Program-made: the position numbers and the translations under genes | Part shown: in pieces, positions 34,126 through 46,200 of the stretch | Position numbering within the stretch: position 1 is the stretch's first letter | Layout of the letters: each line of letters opens with the position of its first letter | Assembly (NCBI RefSeq): GCF_002261355.1 | Contig: NZ_NEVU01000002.1 | Span: 434,001 to 498,000 of the forward strand | Direction: 5' to 3' | Length of the DNA: 64,000 nucleotides | Origin: Bordetella genomosp. 12 | GTDB taxonomy: Bacteria > Pseudomonadota > Gammaproteobacteria > Burkholderiales > Burkholderiaceae_B | Notes under the pieces: generated by a model | What the model was told of the DNA's origin: nothing | What the model saw: the letters and a program-made list of their open reading frames with translations, nothing else | The model's database searches: none

Positions 34126-35897
34126 CTTCTGGCGTACGTGACGCAACCGCCGGCAACGAACCGGTCAAAGCCGTGCTGTGGCAGCGCATCTACAGCCGGG
34201 TGGGCTCCTACTGGAAGGGGCTGCTGCTGGCCGTCCTGTTGATGGCCGGGGCGGCGGCAACGCAGCCGACGTTAGCCGTCATCATGAAGCCCCTGATCGA
34301 TGGCGGCTTTGCCGGCGACAAACCACAATATATCTGGTCCGTGCCGCTGGCGGTGGTGGGCCTGATTTTTGTCCGCGGCGTTTGTAACTTTTTCAGCGAC
34401 TACCTGCTGGCCTGGGTGGCCAACAATGTGTTGCTCGGCATCCGGCGCGAGATGTTCGACCGCCTGCTCGGGCTGCCCGACGCGGATTTCAAGCGCGGCG
34501 ACACCGGCCGGCTGCTCAACCGCTTCACCATCGACGCCGGCAACGTGACAGGCTACGCCACGGATGTCATCACCGTGCTGGTGCGCGAGACCCTGGTGGT
34601 GATCTCGCTGGTCTGCGTGCTGCTGTATATGTCGTGGCTGCTGACGGTGATCATCCTGGTGGTGATGCCGATCTCGGTGTGGATCGCGCGCACCTTTGCC
34701 CGCCGTCTGCGCCGCATCAACCGCGAAACCGTCAACATGAATGCCGAGCTCACCCGGGTGGTCAGCGAAGGCATCGATGGGCAGCGCGTCATCAAGCTCT
34801 TCGACGGCTATGACGCCGAGCGTGGCCGCTTTGCCTACGTCAATGCGCGCTTGCGCCGTTTCGCCATGCGTACCGCCGTGGCCGATGCGGCCCTGACCCC
34901 CTTGACGCAGGTCTGCATCGCCGTCTCCGTGGGCGCCGTGATCGCGGTCGCGCTGGGGCAGGCCAACGCCGGCGCCCTGACCGCGGGCGCCTTCGCTGCC
35001 TTCATGAGCGCGCTGGCGCAGATTTTCGATCCCATCAAGCGCCTGACCAACCTCGCCAGCAAGATGCAGAAAATGCTGGTCTCGGCCGAAAGCGTATTCA
35101 CGCTGGTCGATCAGATCCCCGAGGTCGATGACGGTCCGCGGCAATTGCCCGAACCGGTGCGCGGCAAGATCGAGTTCCGGCAGGTGGGGCACCGCTTTCC
35201 CGATGCCGACCGCGATACGCTGGCCGATGTGTCCTTCACGGTCGAGCCCGGCCAGACGGTCGCCCTGGTGGGGCGTTCCGGCAGTGGCAAGACGACCCTG
35301 GTCAACATGCTGCCCCGTTTCGTGCTGCCGACCGACGGCGGCATCCTGATCGATGATGTGCCCATCAACGAAGTCCAGTTGCGCAGCCTGCGGTCGCACC
35401 TGTCGCTGGTCAGCCAGGACGTGGTGCTGTTTGATGACACCATCGCGGCCAACGTGGGTTATGGCGCGCTGGGCCAGGCCGATGATCAGCGCGTGCGCGA
35501 CGCGCTGGAGGCGGCCAACCTGAAAGCGTTCGTCGATGGTCTGCCCAAGGGCATGCACACGCAGGTTGGCGAGAATGCCGCGCGGCTCTCGGGCGGCCAG
35601 CGGCAACGCCTGGCCATCGCGCGTGCGCTCATCAAGAATGCTCCCATTCTCATCCTCGATGAAGCCACTTCGGCGCTGGACAATGAGTCCGAACGCCAGG
35701 TTCAGAGCTCACTGGAGCGCCTGATGCGCGGCCGTACCACGCTGGTGATCGCGCACCGTCTGTCCACCGTGCAGAACGCCGACCGCATCATCGTTCTCGA
35801 TGCCGGACGTATCGTCGAGCAAGGGCCTCACACCGAACTCTTGGCCGCAGGCGGCTTGTACGCCACGCTCTACAACATGCAGTTTCGCGACGACTGA
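34122..35897 (+). CDS. msbA: Lipid A export ATP-binding/permease protein MsbA
   Basis: A 591-residue half-transporter. Six transmembrane helices occupy about residues 20-310, including SYWKGLLLAVLLMAGAAATQ near 26. The nucleotide-binding domain follows: Walker A VGRSGSGKTT (near 382), Q-loop SLVSQDVVLFD, signature LSGGQRQRLAIARAL (near 490), Walker B ILILDEATSALD and the switch histidine in IAHRLST. It flips lipid A-core across the inner membrane, fitting the LPS genes around it. No ATG lies at the right place; TTG at 34122 gives a typical N-terminus, with an in-frame GTG at 34173 as fallback. Two hairpins follow the gene. Confidence 0.92.
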   Translation: MTSGVRDATAGNEPVKAVLWQRIYSRVGSYWKGLLLAVLLMAGAAATQPTLAVIMKPLIDGGFAGDKPQYIWSVPLAVVGLIFVRGVCNFFSDYLLAWVANNVLLGIRREMFDRLLGLPDADFKRGDTGRLLNRFTIDAGNVTGYATDVITVLVRETLVVISLVCVLLYMSWLLTVIILVVMPISVWIARTFARRLRRINRETVNMNAELTRVVSEGIDGQRVIKLFDGYDAERGRFAYVNARLRRFAMRTAVADAALTPLTQVCIAVSVGAVIAVALGQANAGALTAGAFAAFMSALAQIFDPIKRLTNLASKMQKMLVSAESVFTLVDQIPEVDDGPRQLPEPVRGKIEFRQVGHRFPDADRDTLADVSFTVEPGQTVALVGRSGSGKTTLVNMLPRFVLPTDGGILIDDVPINEVQLRSLRSHLSLVSQDVVLFDDTIAANVGYGALGQADDQRVRDALEAANLKAFVDGLPKGMHTQVGENAARLSGGQRQRLAIARALIKNAPILILDEATSALDNESERQVQSSLERLMRGRTTLVIAHRLSTVQNADRIIVLDAGRIVEQGPHTELLAAGGLYATLYNMQFRDD

Positions 35898-35910
35898 GCG
35901 CGATTGCTTA

Positions 35911-35942
35911 CCGTCCTTCATGCCTGGTTGCATCAAGGACGG
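35911..35942 (+). terminator. Hairpin just after msbA
   Basis: CCGTCCTTCATG and CATCAAGGACGG pair with one mismatch around an 8-base loop, 13 nt after the msbA stop. There is no T-run. A true terminator follows 40 nt later, so this may protect the mRNA 3' end. Confidence 0.45.
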
Positions 35943-35982
35943 ATAGACTGTTGTGGCAAAGAGAGTCCGCCGGCCTGCCGGC

Positions 35983-36010
35983 AAAACCGCCCGAAAGGGC
36001 GGTTTTTTTT
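35983..36010 (+). terminator. Rho-independent terminator after msbA
   Basis: AACCGCCC and GGGCGGTT with a GAAA tetraloop are followed by eight T in all. It is a strong intrinsic terminator for the msbA transcript. Confidence 0.92.
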
Positions 36011-36106
36011 GTCTTGCGCCGATGATCTGGTCTGACTCTTGCCAGGGGAGCCCGCGTTGCGGCACCGCGTCCGCACAATACGCGGTCTATCGGGAGGCAT
36101 GAGTTC

Positions 36107-36298
36107 ATGGCGGGTGTGCGCAGAGGCGTACGCGCAGGGTGTTGGGCGCTGGTCCTTTTGCTGGTCTTTCTGGCGGGGGCGGCCGCCGGTGTCTGGCTTG
36201 AACATCAGCTTGCGGTCGACGCCTGCCTGGATGGCGGCGGTCGCTGGCGGGCTGCGGGCTACTGCGAACGCCCCGCGCCGCCGGGCGGCAATGGCTGA
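36107..36298 (+). CDS. Small single-pass membrane protein of unknown function
   Basis: A 63-residue protein. A basic start (MAGVRRGVRAG) leads into one hydrophobic helix (about residues 12-32). A short tail, HQLAVDACLDGGGRWRAAGY, then CERP, holds two cysteines 14 residues apart. A GGGAGG ribosome site lies 9 nt before the ATG. The CLDGGGRW...C pattern looks like a recurring tail in small proteobacterial proteins, which supports a real gene. It probably faces the periplasm, where the cysteines could form a disulfide. It lies between the msbA terminator and the convergent diguanylate cyclase gene. Confidence 0.6.
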   Translation: MAGVRRGVRAGCWALVLLLVFLAGAAAGVWLEHQLAVDACLDGGGRWRAAGYCERPAPPGGNG

Positions 36299-36321
36299 CG
36301 CGTTTGAGCCCCTGACGCGTT

Positions 36322-37884
36322 TCAGCCCGTATGCGCCGCCACCCGGTTGCGGCCCTGCTTTTTGGCCTCGTAGAGGGCCTGATCGGCATGGGCCAGCACC
36401 ACTTGCGTGTCGATGCCATGGGCGGGCCACAGCGCCACGCCAATGGATACCGTGATATGGCCCACGCCGCCCGGCATTGCCGTGGCCTGCACGGCGCCGC
36501 GCAGGCGTTGCGCCAAGGCCAGCGCGTTCGGCAGGTCGGCCCCCGGCATCAGGACCAGGAACTCCTCGCCGCCGACGCGAAACGCGCTGTCTTCCTGCCT
36601 GATCGTGGCGCGCGTCACGCTGGCCAATGTCTTGAGCACGTCGTCTCCCGCGGCGTGGCCGTAGGTATCGTTGACGCGCTTGAAGTGATCCAGGTCCAGC
36701 GCCAGTGCGGCGAAAGGTTGCGCGCTTGCCTGCAGGCGGTCCATCTCTCGCGCCAGGCCGCGCCGGTTCAACAGCCCTGTCATCGGGTCGGCCAGGGTTT
36801 CGGCGTCCAATGACGACAGCCGTTGACGGTACTCGGCCAAGGTGACATCCACGGCTTCGCCCAATTGCTGTGCCTCGAAATACCAGTTGCGGGCCATATT
36901 GCCGGCCATCTGGGGCTTGGCCAGATCCGTTCGGCGCAGGGTGTTGGCCAGTTTGCCCAGGGGATGGGCGATCCAATAGGCCAGGGCGCATACCGCGATG
37001 ATGGACATCAGTGCGATGGGCAGCGAGTACAAGGCGGCGCGGGCCAGCAAGGCGCGTTGCGGTTTGGTGAGGATCGCCTGCGGGCTTTGCACCACCACGC
37101 CCCATCCAGCCGTGGTGACCGGCGCGTAGCCCGCCAGATAGGGTTCTGCGCGGCTGTTGAGAATGGGCTGGGCACCCTGTTCCTTGCGTAACAGCGCTTG
37201 GACGGCGGCATTGTCACGTTCGCTGCTGCCCACTCGGGCGGGATCCCGATGCGCAATGACGACGCCAGCACCATCGACCACATAGGCGTAAAAGCCATCC
37301 GGGCGCGCATGATTGCCGACCAGGCGGCTGAGCAGGTTGTCATGGCGTACCGACGTCGACACGCCGACCAGGCCCAGATAGCTATCATCCGGGCCTAGGA
37401 TGGGTTCGGTGAAAGCCACGGCCATTTTGTTCGATGCCGCCCGATAGGCGGCCGACACATTGTTCCGGCTGTGCCGGTCGCCGATTTCCAGGTCGGCCAG
37501 CGTGCCCGGATTCGAGTGCGCGTCAGGTGTGAGCGAGGCATAGGCCAAGACCTTGTCTTCGCTGTCGGCGATGGCGGCGACGGATTCCCCGTCGGATTGC
37601 TCGGCCAGCCTGAGCGCTTCGGCCTGCATGGCCTGCGGCTGGTCCATCAGCGCCGGCAGCCGTCGGGCGCTGGCCTCCAGTTGGCGCTGCACCGAGGCAA
37701 CGTAGATATCAATGCCTTCGGCAAACTTGGCCGCATAAGCCTGATTGGCGGACAAGGCCTGCGCGACCAGATGTTCGCGTTGCACGGCGTAGGCCGAGCC
37801 CAGCGCCGCCACGAACGCCACGGTACCGCTCAACATCGCCAAAGCGACGATGAGATACAGCAATCGGATCTTCGATCGTCTCAT
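36322..37884 (-). CDS. Membrane diguanylate cyclase with periplasmic Cache sensor
   Basis: A 520-residue signalling protein. A first helix (about 7-30) is followed by a large periplasmic dCache-type domain (about 40-285) with YLGLVGVSTSVRHDNLLSRL and YAYVVDGAGVVIAHRDPARV. A second helix lies near 290-310. The GGDEF domain (about 360-515) contains DPMTGLLNRRGL and LDLDHFKRVNDTYGHAAGD, and the active-site FRVGGEEFLVLM is intact. An RQED inhibitory site lies at the usual distance before GGEEF, so product inhibition is likely. It should make cyclic di-GMP in response to a small external ligand. No EAL domain is present. It lies downstream of rng on the same strand. Confidence 0.92.
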   Translation of the reverse strand: MRRSKIRLLYLIVALAMLSGTVAFVAALGSAYAVQREHLVAQALSANQAYAAKFAEGIDIYVASVQRQLEASARRLPALMDQPQAMQAEALRLAEQSDGESVAAIADSEDKVLAYASLTPDAHSNPGTLADLEIGDRHSRNNVSAAYRAASNKMAVAFTEPILGPDDSYLGLVGVSTSVRHDNLLSRLVGNHARPDGFYAYVVDGAGVVIAHRDPARVGSSERDNAAVQALLRKEQGAQPILNSRAEPYLAGYAPVTTAGWGVVVQSPQAILTKPQRALLARAALYSLPIALMSIIAVCALAYWIAHPLGKLANTLRRTDLAKPQMAGNMARNWYFEAQQLGEAVDVTLAEYRQRLSSLDAETLADPMTGLLNRRGLAREMDRLQASAQPFAALALDLDHFKRVNDTYGHAAGDDVLKTLASVTRATIRQEDSAFRVGGEEFLVLMPGADLPNALALAQRLRGAVQATAMPGGVGHITVSIGVALWPAHGIDTQVVLAHADQALYEAKKQGRNRVAAHTG

Positions 37885-37983
37885 TCATTTCCCCCTCCTG
37901 CCGGCCGTTGCTCGACCGGGTTGCCTATTAAGACCGTCCAGAGGGGGAAACATTCGCAGGCGAGCGCCGGATAGCGCCCCTGG

Positions 37984-38001
37984 ATTTGATAAATATCAAA
38001 T
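37984..38001. other. AT-rich inverted repeat over the rng stop codon
   Basis: ATTTGATA and TATCAAAT flank two A and cover the rng stop codon. It could mark the 3' end of rng mRNA, but the stem is weak and has no T-run. Confidence 0.3.
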
Positions 38002-39459
38002 CAGGATGATGTCGTACTGCTCTTGAGAGTAGGCGCCTTCGACTTCCAGCGATATGGGCTTGCCGACGAAATCGCCCAGCATGGCCAGATGCTGGCTTTC
38101 CTCTTCCAGAAACAGGTCCACGACCCCTTGCGACGCCAGCACGCGGAACTCCTTGGGGTTGAACTGCCGGGCCTCGCGCAGAATTTCGCGCAGGATCTCA
38201 TAGCAGACCGTGCGCGGCGTGCGGACATTGCCGCGTGCCTGGCACATCGGGCAGGGTTCGCAGAGTTGATGCGCCAGCGAATCGCGGGTGCGCTTGCGGG
38301 TCATCTCCACCAGCCCCAGCTGTGTAAAGCCATTGACCGTCATGCGGGTGCGGTCGCGCGACAGGGCTTTCTTCAGCTCGGCCAGAACGGTATCGCGGTG
38401 TTCGCTGTCCTCCATGTCGATGAAGTCGAGGATGACGATGCCGCCCAGATTCCGCAGCCGCAACTGCCGGGCGATGGCCTGGGCGGCTTCGAGATTGGTC
38501 TTAAAGATGGTGTCGTCGAAATTGCGTCCGCCGACAAAGCCGCCGGTATTGACGTCCACCGTCGTGAGCGCCTCGGTCTGGTCGACGATGAGGTAGCCGC
38601 CGGATTTCAGATCCACGCGGCGCGACAGCGCGCGCGCGATTTCCTCGTCCACGCTGGCGGTATCGAACAAGGGCCGCTCGCCGCTGTAATGACGGATGCG
38701 GGGAAGCACGGAGGGGGTGTAGACCTTGCCCCACTCCTGCAGGGCGGCCGTGGTGCTGCGCGAATCTACCTGGATGACGCCGGTGTGCGGGCCGACCATG
38801 TCGCGCAAGACCCGTTGCGCCAGCGTCAAATCCTGATGCAGGACGGTGGGGGCGGGCTGGCTGCGGGCCGCCGCCTGTACGCTGGCCCACAGCTTGCGCA
38901 AATACTCCAGATCGGCGCTGAGTTCCTCGTCGGTGGCACCTTCGGCCTGGGTGCGCACGATGAAGCCGCCTTTTTCCTCGGCCGGCACCAGGGCCTGGAC
39001 GCGCTCGCGCAATTGCGTGCGTTCGGACTCCGAGTCGATCTTCTGGGAGATGCCGATATGCGGGTCATGGGGAAGATAGACCAGCATGCGGCCCGCGATG
39101 CTGATCTGGGTGGATAGCCGCGCGCCCTTGGTGCCCAAGGGATCCTTGATGACTTGCACCATCAAGGTCTGCCCTTCGAACAGCAGCTTCTCGATCGGTG
39201 TCGGGATCTGACCCTGGCTGCGCTCCTGGCGATTCTCTCTGAGATCCGCAATATGGATGAAGGCAGCGCGTTCCAGGCCGATATCAATGAAGGCGCTTTG
39301 CATACCTGGCAGGACGCGGACCACCCGGCCCAGGTAGATATTGCCGACGTGGCCACGTTGAATACTGCGTTCGACGTGCAATTCCTGCACCGCGCCCTGG
39401 GCAACGATGGCAACACGGGTCTCGAAAGGCGTGACGTTGATCAGAATATCTTCAGTCAT
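37996..39459 (-). CDS. rng: Ribonuclease G
   Basis: A 487-residue RNase E/G family protein (E. coli RNase G 489). The N-terminal S1-like domain reads HVGNIYLGRVVRVLPGMQSAF. The RNase H-like and catalytic DNase I-like parts contain GGYLIVDQTEALTTVDVNTG and IVILDFIDMEDSEHR (near 340), holding the metal-binding aspartates. The zinc-link region has CEPCPMC near 405. It matures the 5' end of 16S rRNA and degrades some mRNAs. In betaproteobacteria it commonly follows maf; here maf is 21 kb away, and a 16S operon starts divergently about 160 bp upstream. Confidence 0.95.
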   Translation of the reverse strand: MTEDILINVTPFETRVAIVAQGAVQELHVERSIQRGHVGNIYLGRVVRVLPGMQSAFIDIGLERAAFIHIADLRENRQERSQGQIPTPIEKLLFEGQTLMVQVIKDPLGTKGARLSTQISIAGRMLVYLPHDPHIGISQKIDSESERTQLRERVQALVPAEEKGGFIVRTQAEGATDEELSADLEYLRKLWASVQAAARSQPAPTVLHQDLTLAQRVLRDMVGPHTGVIQVDSRSTTAALQEWGKVYTPSVLPRIRHYSGERPLFDTASVDEEIARALSRRVDLKSGGYLIVDQTEALTTVDVNTGGFVGGRNFDDTIFKTNLEAAQAIARQLRLRNLGGIVILDFIDMEDSEHRDTVLAELKKALSRDRTRMTVNGFTQLGLVEMTRKRTRDSLAHQLCEPCPMCQARGNVRTPRTVCYEILREILREARQFNPKEFRVLASQGVVDLFLEEESQHLAMLGDFVGKPISLEVEGAYSQEQYDIILI

Positions 39460-39620
39460 TGTTGTCCGTGTCTTTATATAGGGATGCGCTAGGGTATCGT
39501 AAGTCTCGCGGGCGCAGGCATTTGGGCGGCAAGGGCGGGCAGACCGGGGGCGCCGGGCGCCCCTGCGGGCGGTGCCCGCGCCAGAAAAAACCCTTTTTTC
39601 CAGAAAAAGGTGTCAAAGCC

Positions 39621-39650
39621 GTGACACGCGATTTTTTTCTGTGCTATAGT
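39621..39650 (+). promoter_or_regulatory. rRNA promoter P1
   Basis: GTGACA (39621-39626) and TATAGT (39645-39650) are 18 bases apart, preceded by A/T-rich tracts that could be an UP element. It is the farthest upstream of three. Confidence 0.65.
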
Positions 39651-39860
39651 TCGCCCCCTCGCAGCACAGACAGCAATGCAAACGCAACGCAGCCGGTGTA
39701 GCGAGGCCGAAGCGAGATGGTTTTTCGGGTTCCAAAGCGATTGCCGCATGAGCGGGGCGCAGGAAGCGAAAGCGGTCTCTGGCACGGGGAGGGTGGTTTA
39801 GGCGTAGCGCCGGCCGGGATTCCAGTGTTGCACGACGGTGTAGAAATAAAGCAGCTTCGG

Positions 39861-39890
39861 TTGCATGATCTGCAAAAGTTGTGTTATAGT
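39861..39890 (+). promoter_or_regulatory. rRNA promoter P2
   Basis: TTGCAT (39861-39866) and TATAGT (39885-39890) with an 18-base spacer. The -10 box lies exactly 240 nt after that of P1 and shares its flanking GTG-TATAGT context. Confidence 0.6.
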
Positions 39891-39915
39891 TTCGGGCTTG
39901 GCAGTTAGCGAAACG

Positions 39916-39931
39916 TCAGGGTTAACCCTGA
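39916..39931. repeat. 16-bp perfect palindrome in the rRNA leader
   Basis: TCAGGGTTAACCCTGA lies about 25 nt after the P2 -10 box. Around it, AGTTAGCGAAACGTCAGG and CCTGACG...TTCGCTAGTTGC (39955-39980) can form a longer imperfect hairpin. It may be a protein site or an RNA structure. Confidence 0.5.
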
Positions 39932-40101
39932 TCTGCGGTGGCAAGAGCAAGACGCCTGACGCAGGATGCTTCGCTAGTTGCTAAGCACGGGTTGCCGAGA
40001 GGTGATCCGAGGGACGCGAGTCTCTGAAGAAGTGGTGAGTTGGCAAGGCAGGCGTGAGCAGAAGAAATTTTGCGAGCGGCGCGAAAAAAAGCGAAGCCGA
40101 G

Positions 40102-40130
40102 TTGACAAACTTAAAAAACTTCTTCATAAT
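40102..40130 (+). promoter_or_regulatory. rRNA promoter P3
   Basis: A consensus TTGACA (40102-40107), a 17-base spacer and CATAAT (40125-40130). It is the best promoter of the three and the closest to 16S; its -10 lies exactly 240 nt after that of P2. Confidence 0.8.
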
Positions 40131-40239
40131 CTCGTTTCTCTGCTGCTGACAACGACGCAGCGACGACAGCAAGGCAAGACGCTGTAAGTTGCGCGAAGTT
40201 AAGTGGGTAGCGAGTTTAGTAAGTGCAGTTGGCAGTACC

Positions 40240-40252
40240 GCTCTTTAACAAT
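40240..40252 (+). promoter_or_regulatory. boxA antitermination site, rRNA leader
   Basis: GCTCTTTAACAAT matches the NusB/S10 boxA element that lets polymerase pass Rho sites in rRNA operons. A second copy lies before 23S. Confidence 0.85.
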
Positions 40253-40254
40253 TA

Positions 40255-40280
40255 AACAACCGATAAGTGTGGGCACTTGG
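40255..40280 (+). other. Left arm of the 16S RNase III processing stem
   Basis: AACAACCGATAAG and the next bases up to CACTTG pair with the 16S trailer at about 41987-42013 (CAAGTGTCCACGCTTATCGG then TTGTT), allowing G-U pairs. This long stem loops out 16S for cleavage. Confidence 0.7.
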
Positions 40281-40438
40281 TGTGAGTGCGCAACGACTGG
40301 GTTTCGGCCTGGTCGGGAAGCGAAACTATCAAGTGCTCATATATGAAGTAAGGTTTAGTTTTTCGAAACTATCACCTCACTTCCTTTGAGCAAGCGAAAG
40401 TCGTCATTGGGTAAAACTGATGGCGCAACACAGAGATT

Positions 40439-41969
<1,531 letters not shown>

Positions 41970-42066
41970 AAGAGCTAAGTGCTCGCGTCAAGTGTCCACG
42001 CTTATCGGTTGTTAGAATATAGCTGCTGGAAGGATCGAACAGATCCGGGAAGATTTTGAAGGTCTA

Positions 42067-42143
42067 GGGTCTGTAGCTCAGTCGGTTAGAGCACCGTCTT
42101 GATAAGGCGGGGGTCGTTGGTTCGAATCCAACCAGACCCACCA
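42067..42143 (+). tRNA. ileT: tRNA-Ile (GAT anticodon)
   Basis: A 77-nt tRNA in the 16S-23S spacer. The acceptor GGGTCTG pairs with CAGACCC, the anticodon loop reads CTTGATAAG with GAT, and TTCGAATCC is the T loop. CCA is encoded. Confidence 0.97.
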
Positions 42144-42153
42144 CGCATTACAT

Positions 42154-42229
42154 GGGGGTGTAGCTCAGCTGGGAGAGCGCCTGCTTTGCAAGCAGGATGT
42201 CATCGGTTCGATCCCGTTCACCTCCACCA
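42154..42229 (+). tRNA. alaT: tRNA-Ala (TGC anticodon)
   Basis: A 76-nt tRNA, 10 nt after tRNA-Ile. The anticodon loop is CTTTGCAAG with TGC, the T loop GTTCGATCC, and CCA is encoded. GGGGGTG pairs imperfectly with CACCTCC at the acceptor, as in many bacterial copies. Confidence 0.97.
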
Positions 42230-42313
42230 CTGATTTGTGGTGATGCAGCCTGAGGGTAACGATTAGTACTGCGTGCAGTGTTAATCGTTAGGTTTAGGCC
42301 TGACAGCTATATT

Positions 42314-42326
42314 TGTTCTTTAACAA
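42314..42326 (+). promoter_or_regulatory. boxA antitermination site in the 16S-23S spacer
   Basis: TGTTCTTTAACAA repeats the leader boxA. The following AATTTGGAAGAAGCACAAC (42325-42343) pairs with the 23S trailer GTTGCTGCTTCTTCCAAATT (45477-45496) as the 23S processing stem. Confidence 0.8.
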
Positions 42327-42519
42327 TTTGGAAGAAGCACAACGTAAAGTGTTTATCGAGTAGTCAGGGGCAACTCTGATGAAGATAGATACGGGTTGTG
42401 ATTGCATGATTTATGTTCCAAGTCTCAAGCTGATTGGTTTTTAACTGATCAGAGCTTTTGAACTTAAGAACGGCACAAACGCGAAATGTTCAGCGTCCTA
42501 TAAGACTCAAGTGTTATAG

Positions 42520-45399
<2,880 letters not shown>

Positions 45400-45533
45400 A
45401 TAACTCTTTAGTCTTACATATACGATTGCTGGCCATATCGCGCCAGTGCCGTCTGAACATACATCAACGCAACTCAGTTGCTGCTTCTTCCAAATTCAAG
45501 CCGTTGACAATGCGTCAACCGCTTAGCCGGTTA

Positions 45534-45648
45534 CGCCTGACGACCATAGCAAGGTGGCCCCACTCCTTCCCATCCCGAACAGGACAGTGAAACGCCTTCG
45601 CGCCGATGATAGTGGACGTACGTCTGTGAAAGTAGGTCATCGTCAGGC
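45534..45648 (+). rRNA. rrf: 5S ribosomal RNA
   Basis: About 115 nt, beginning CGCCTGACGACCATAGC and ending GTCATCGTCAGGC so that the termini pair. CCCATCCCGAACAGGACAGT is loop B/C, and CGCCGATGATAGT is the conserved right arm. It completes the 16S-Ile-Ala-23S-5S order. Confidence 0.95.
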
Positions 45649-45659
45649 TTTTATTCCTC

Positions 45660-45698
45660 AAAACCCCGTAAGCTATCCGCTTACGGGGTTTTGTTTTG
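45660..45698 (+). terminator. Rho-independent terminator of the rRNA operon
   Basis: AAAACCCCGTAAG and CTTACGGGGTTTT form a 13-bp stem with a 7-base loop, then TTGTTTTG. It lies 12 nt after 5S. Its right arm begins the tandem repeat array that follows. Confidence 0.93.
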
Positions 45699-46200
45699 CG
45701 CGTTTTGTTTGTGCGGCGCGCGCAACGTGCGTGACCGCCTCTGGCCCTCGTGCTGCCGACCGCGCCTTGCCGCGCAGCCGCTCCACGCGCTTACCGTGCC
45801 CGCGTCTCTCGTGGCACGTGCTCCCCGAAACGCGTAAACCCCTCACTGCTCACTGTTTACGGGGTTTTGTGCTTGTGGGGTTTTGTTTTTGCGGGGCGCA
45901 TCATGCGTGACCGCTCCTGGCCCTCGCGCTGCTGATCGCGCCTTGCCGCGCAGCCGCTCCCACCGCTTACCGCAGCTGTGTCTCTCGCAGTGTGCGCTCC
46001 AGAAACGCCGTAACCCCCCCTGCACCGCTCACTGTTTACGGGGTTTTGTGCTTGCGGGTTTTGTTTTTTCGGGGCGCATCATGCGTGACCGTCCCTGGCC
46101 CTCTTGCGCCCGACCATGGCGTGCTGCGCAGCCGCGCCAAGCGCTTACAGCGCCCGAGTCTCTAGCGGCGTGCGCTCCAGAAAACGCTCAAACGAGGTGA
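45681..46200. repeat. About three degenerate 176-179 bp tandem repeats ending in the LysR gene
   Basis: Units start at 45681, 45857 and 46036, each with TTACGGGGTTTTGT. Shared landmarks follow at constant offsets: GCGTGACCG at 45729, 45905 and 46083, and GCAGCCG at 45774, 45950 and 46128. Each unit ends with a version of the last codons of the LysR gene read on the minus strand. The third is the real gene end (FLERTPLETRAL and stop), the second still reads FLERTLRETQLR and stop, and the first is shifted by indels. The 500 bases between 5S and LysR hold nothing else recognisable. Confidence 0.85.

Larger units (their letters stand above)
39460..40438 (+). promoter_or_regulatory. Long rRNA operon leader, no protein gene
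   Basis: About 980 bases without a convincing coding region. It holds A/T tracts before the first promoter (39580-39610), three sigma-70 promoters, a 16-bp palindrome, a boxA antitermination site and the left arm of the 16S processing stem. The repeat CGAAACTATCA occurs at 40321 and 40364. Transcription should run into 16S from all three promoters. Confidence 0.8.

Noticed and set aside
39459-39701. Small open frames in the rRNA leader (for example about 80 codons)
   Set aside because: No ribosome site or domain is seen, and they overlap the P1 promoter. The region is explained by promoter and processing elements.
45681-46144. Short proteins predicted in the repeat region on the plus strand
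   Set aside because: The frames come from the GC-rich repeat units and contain antisense remnants of the LysR end; no start signals or domains are seen.
45681-46200. CRISPR array as an explanation for the repeats after 5S
   Set aside because: The units are long (176-179 bp), contiguous and degenerate, with no short direct repeats and unique spacers, and no cas genes are near.
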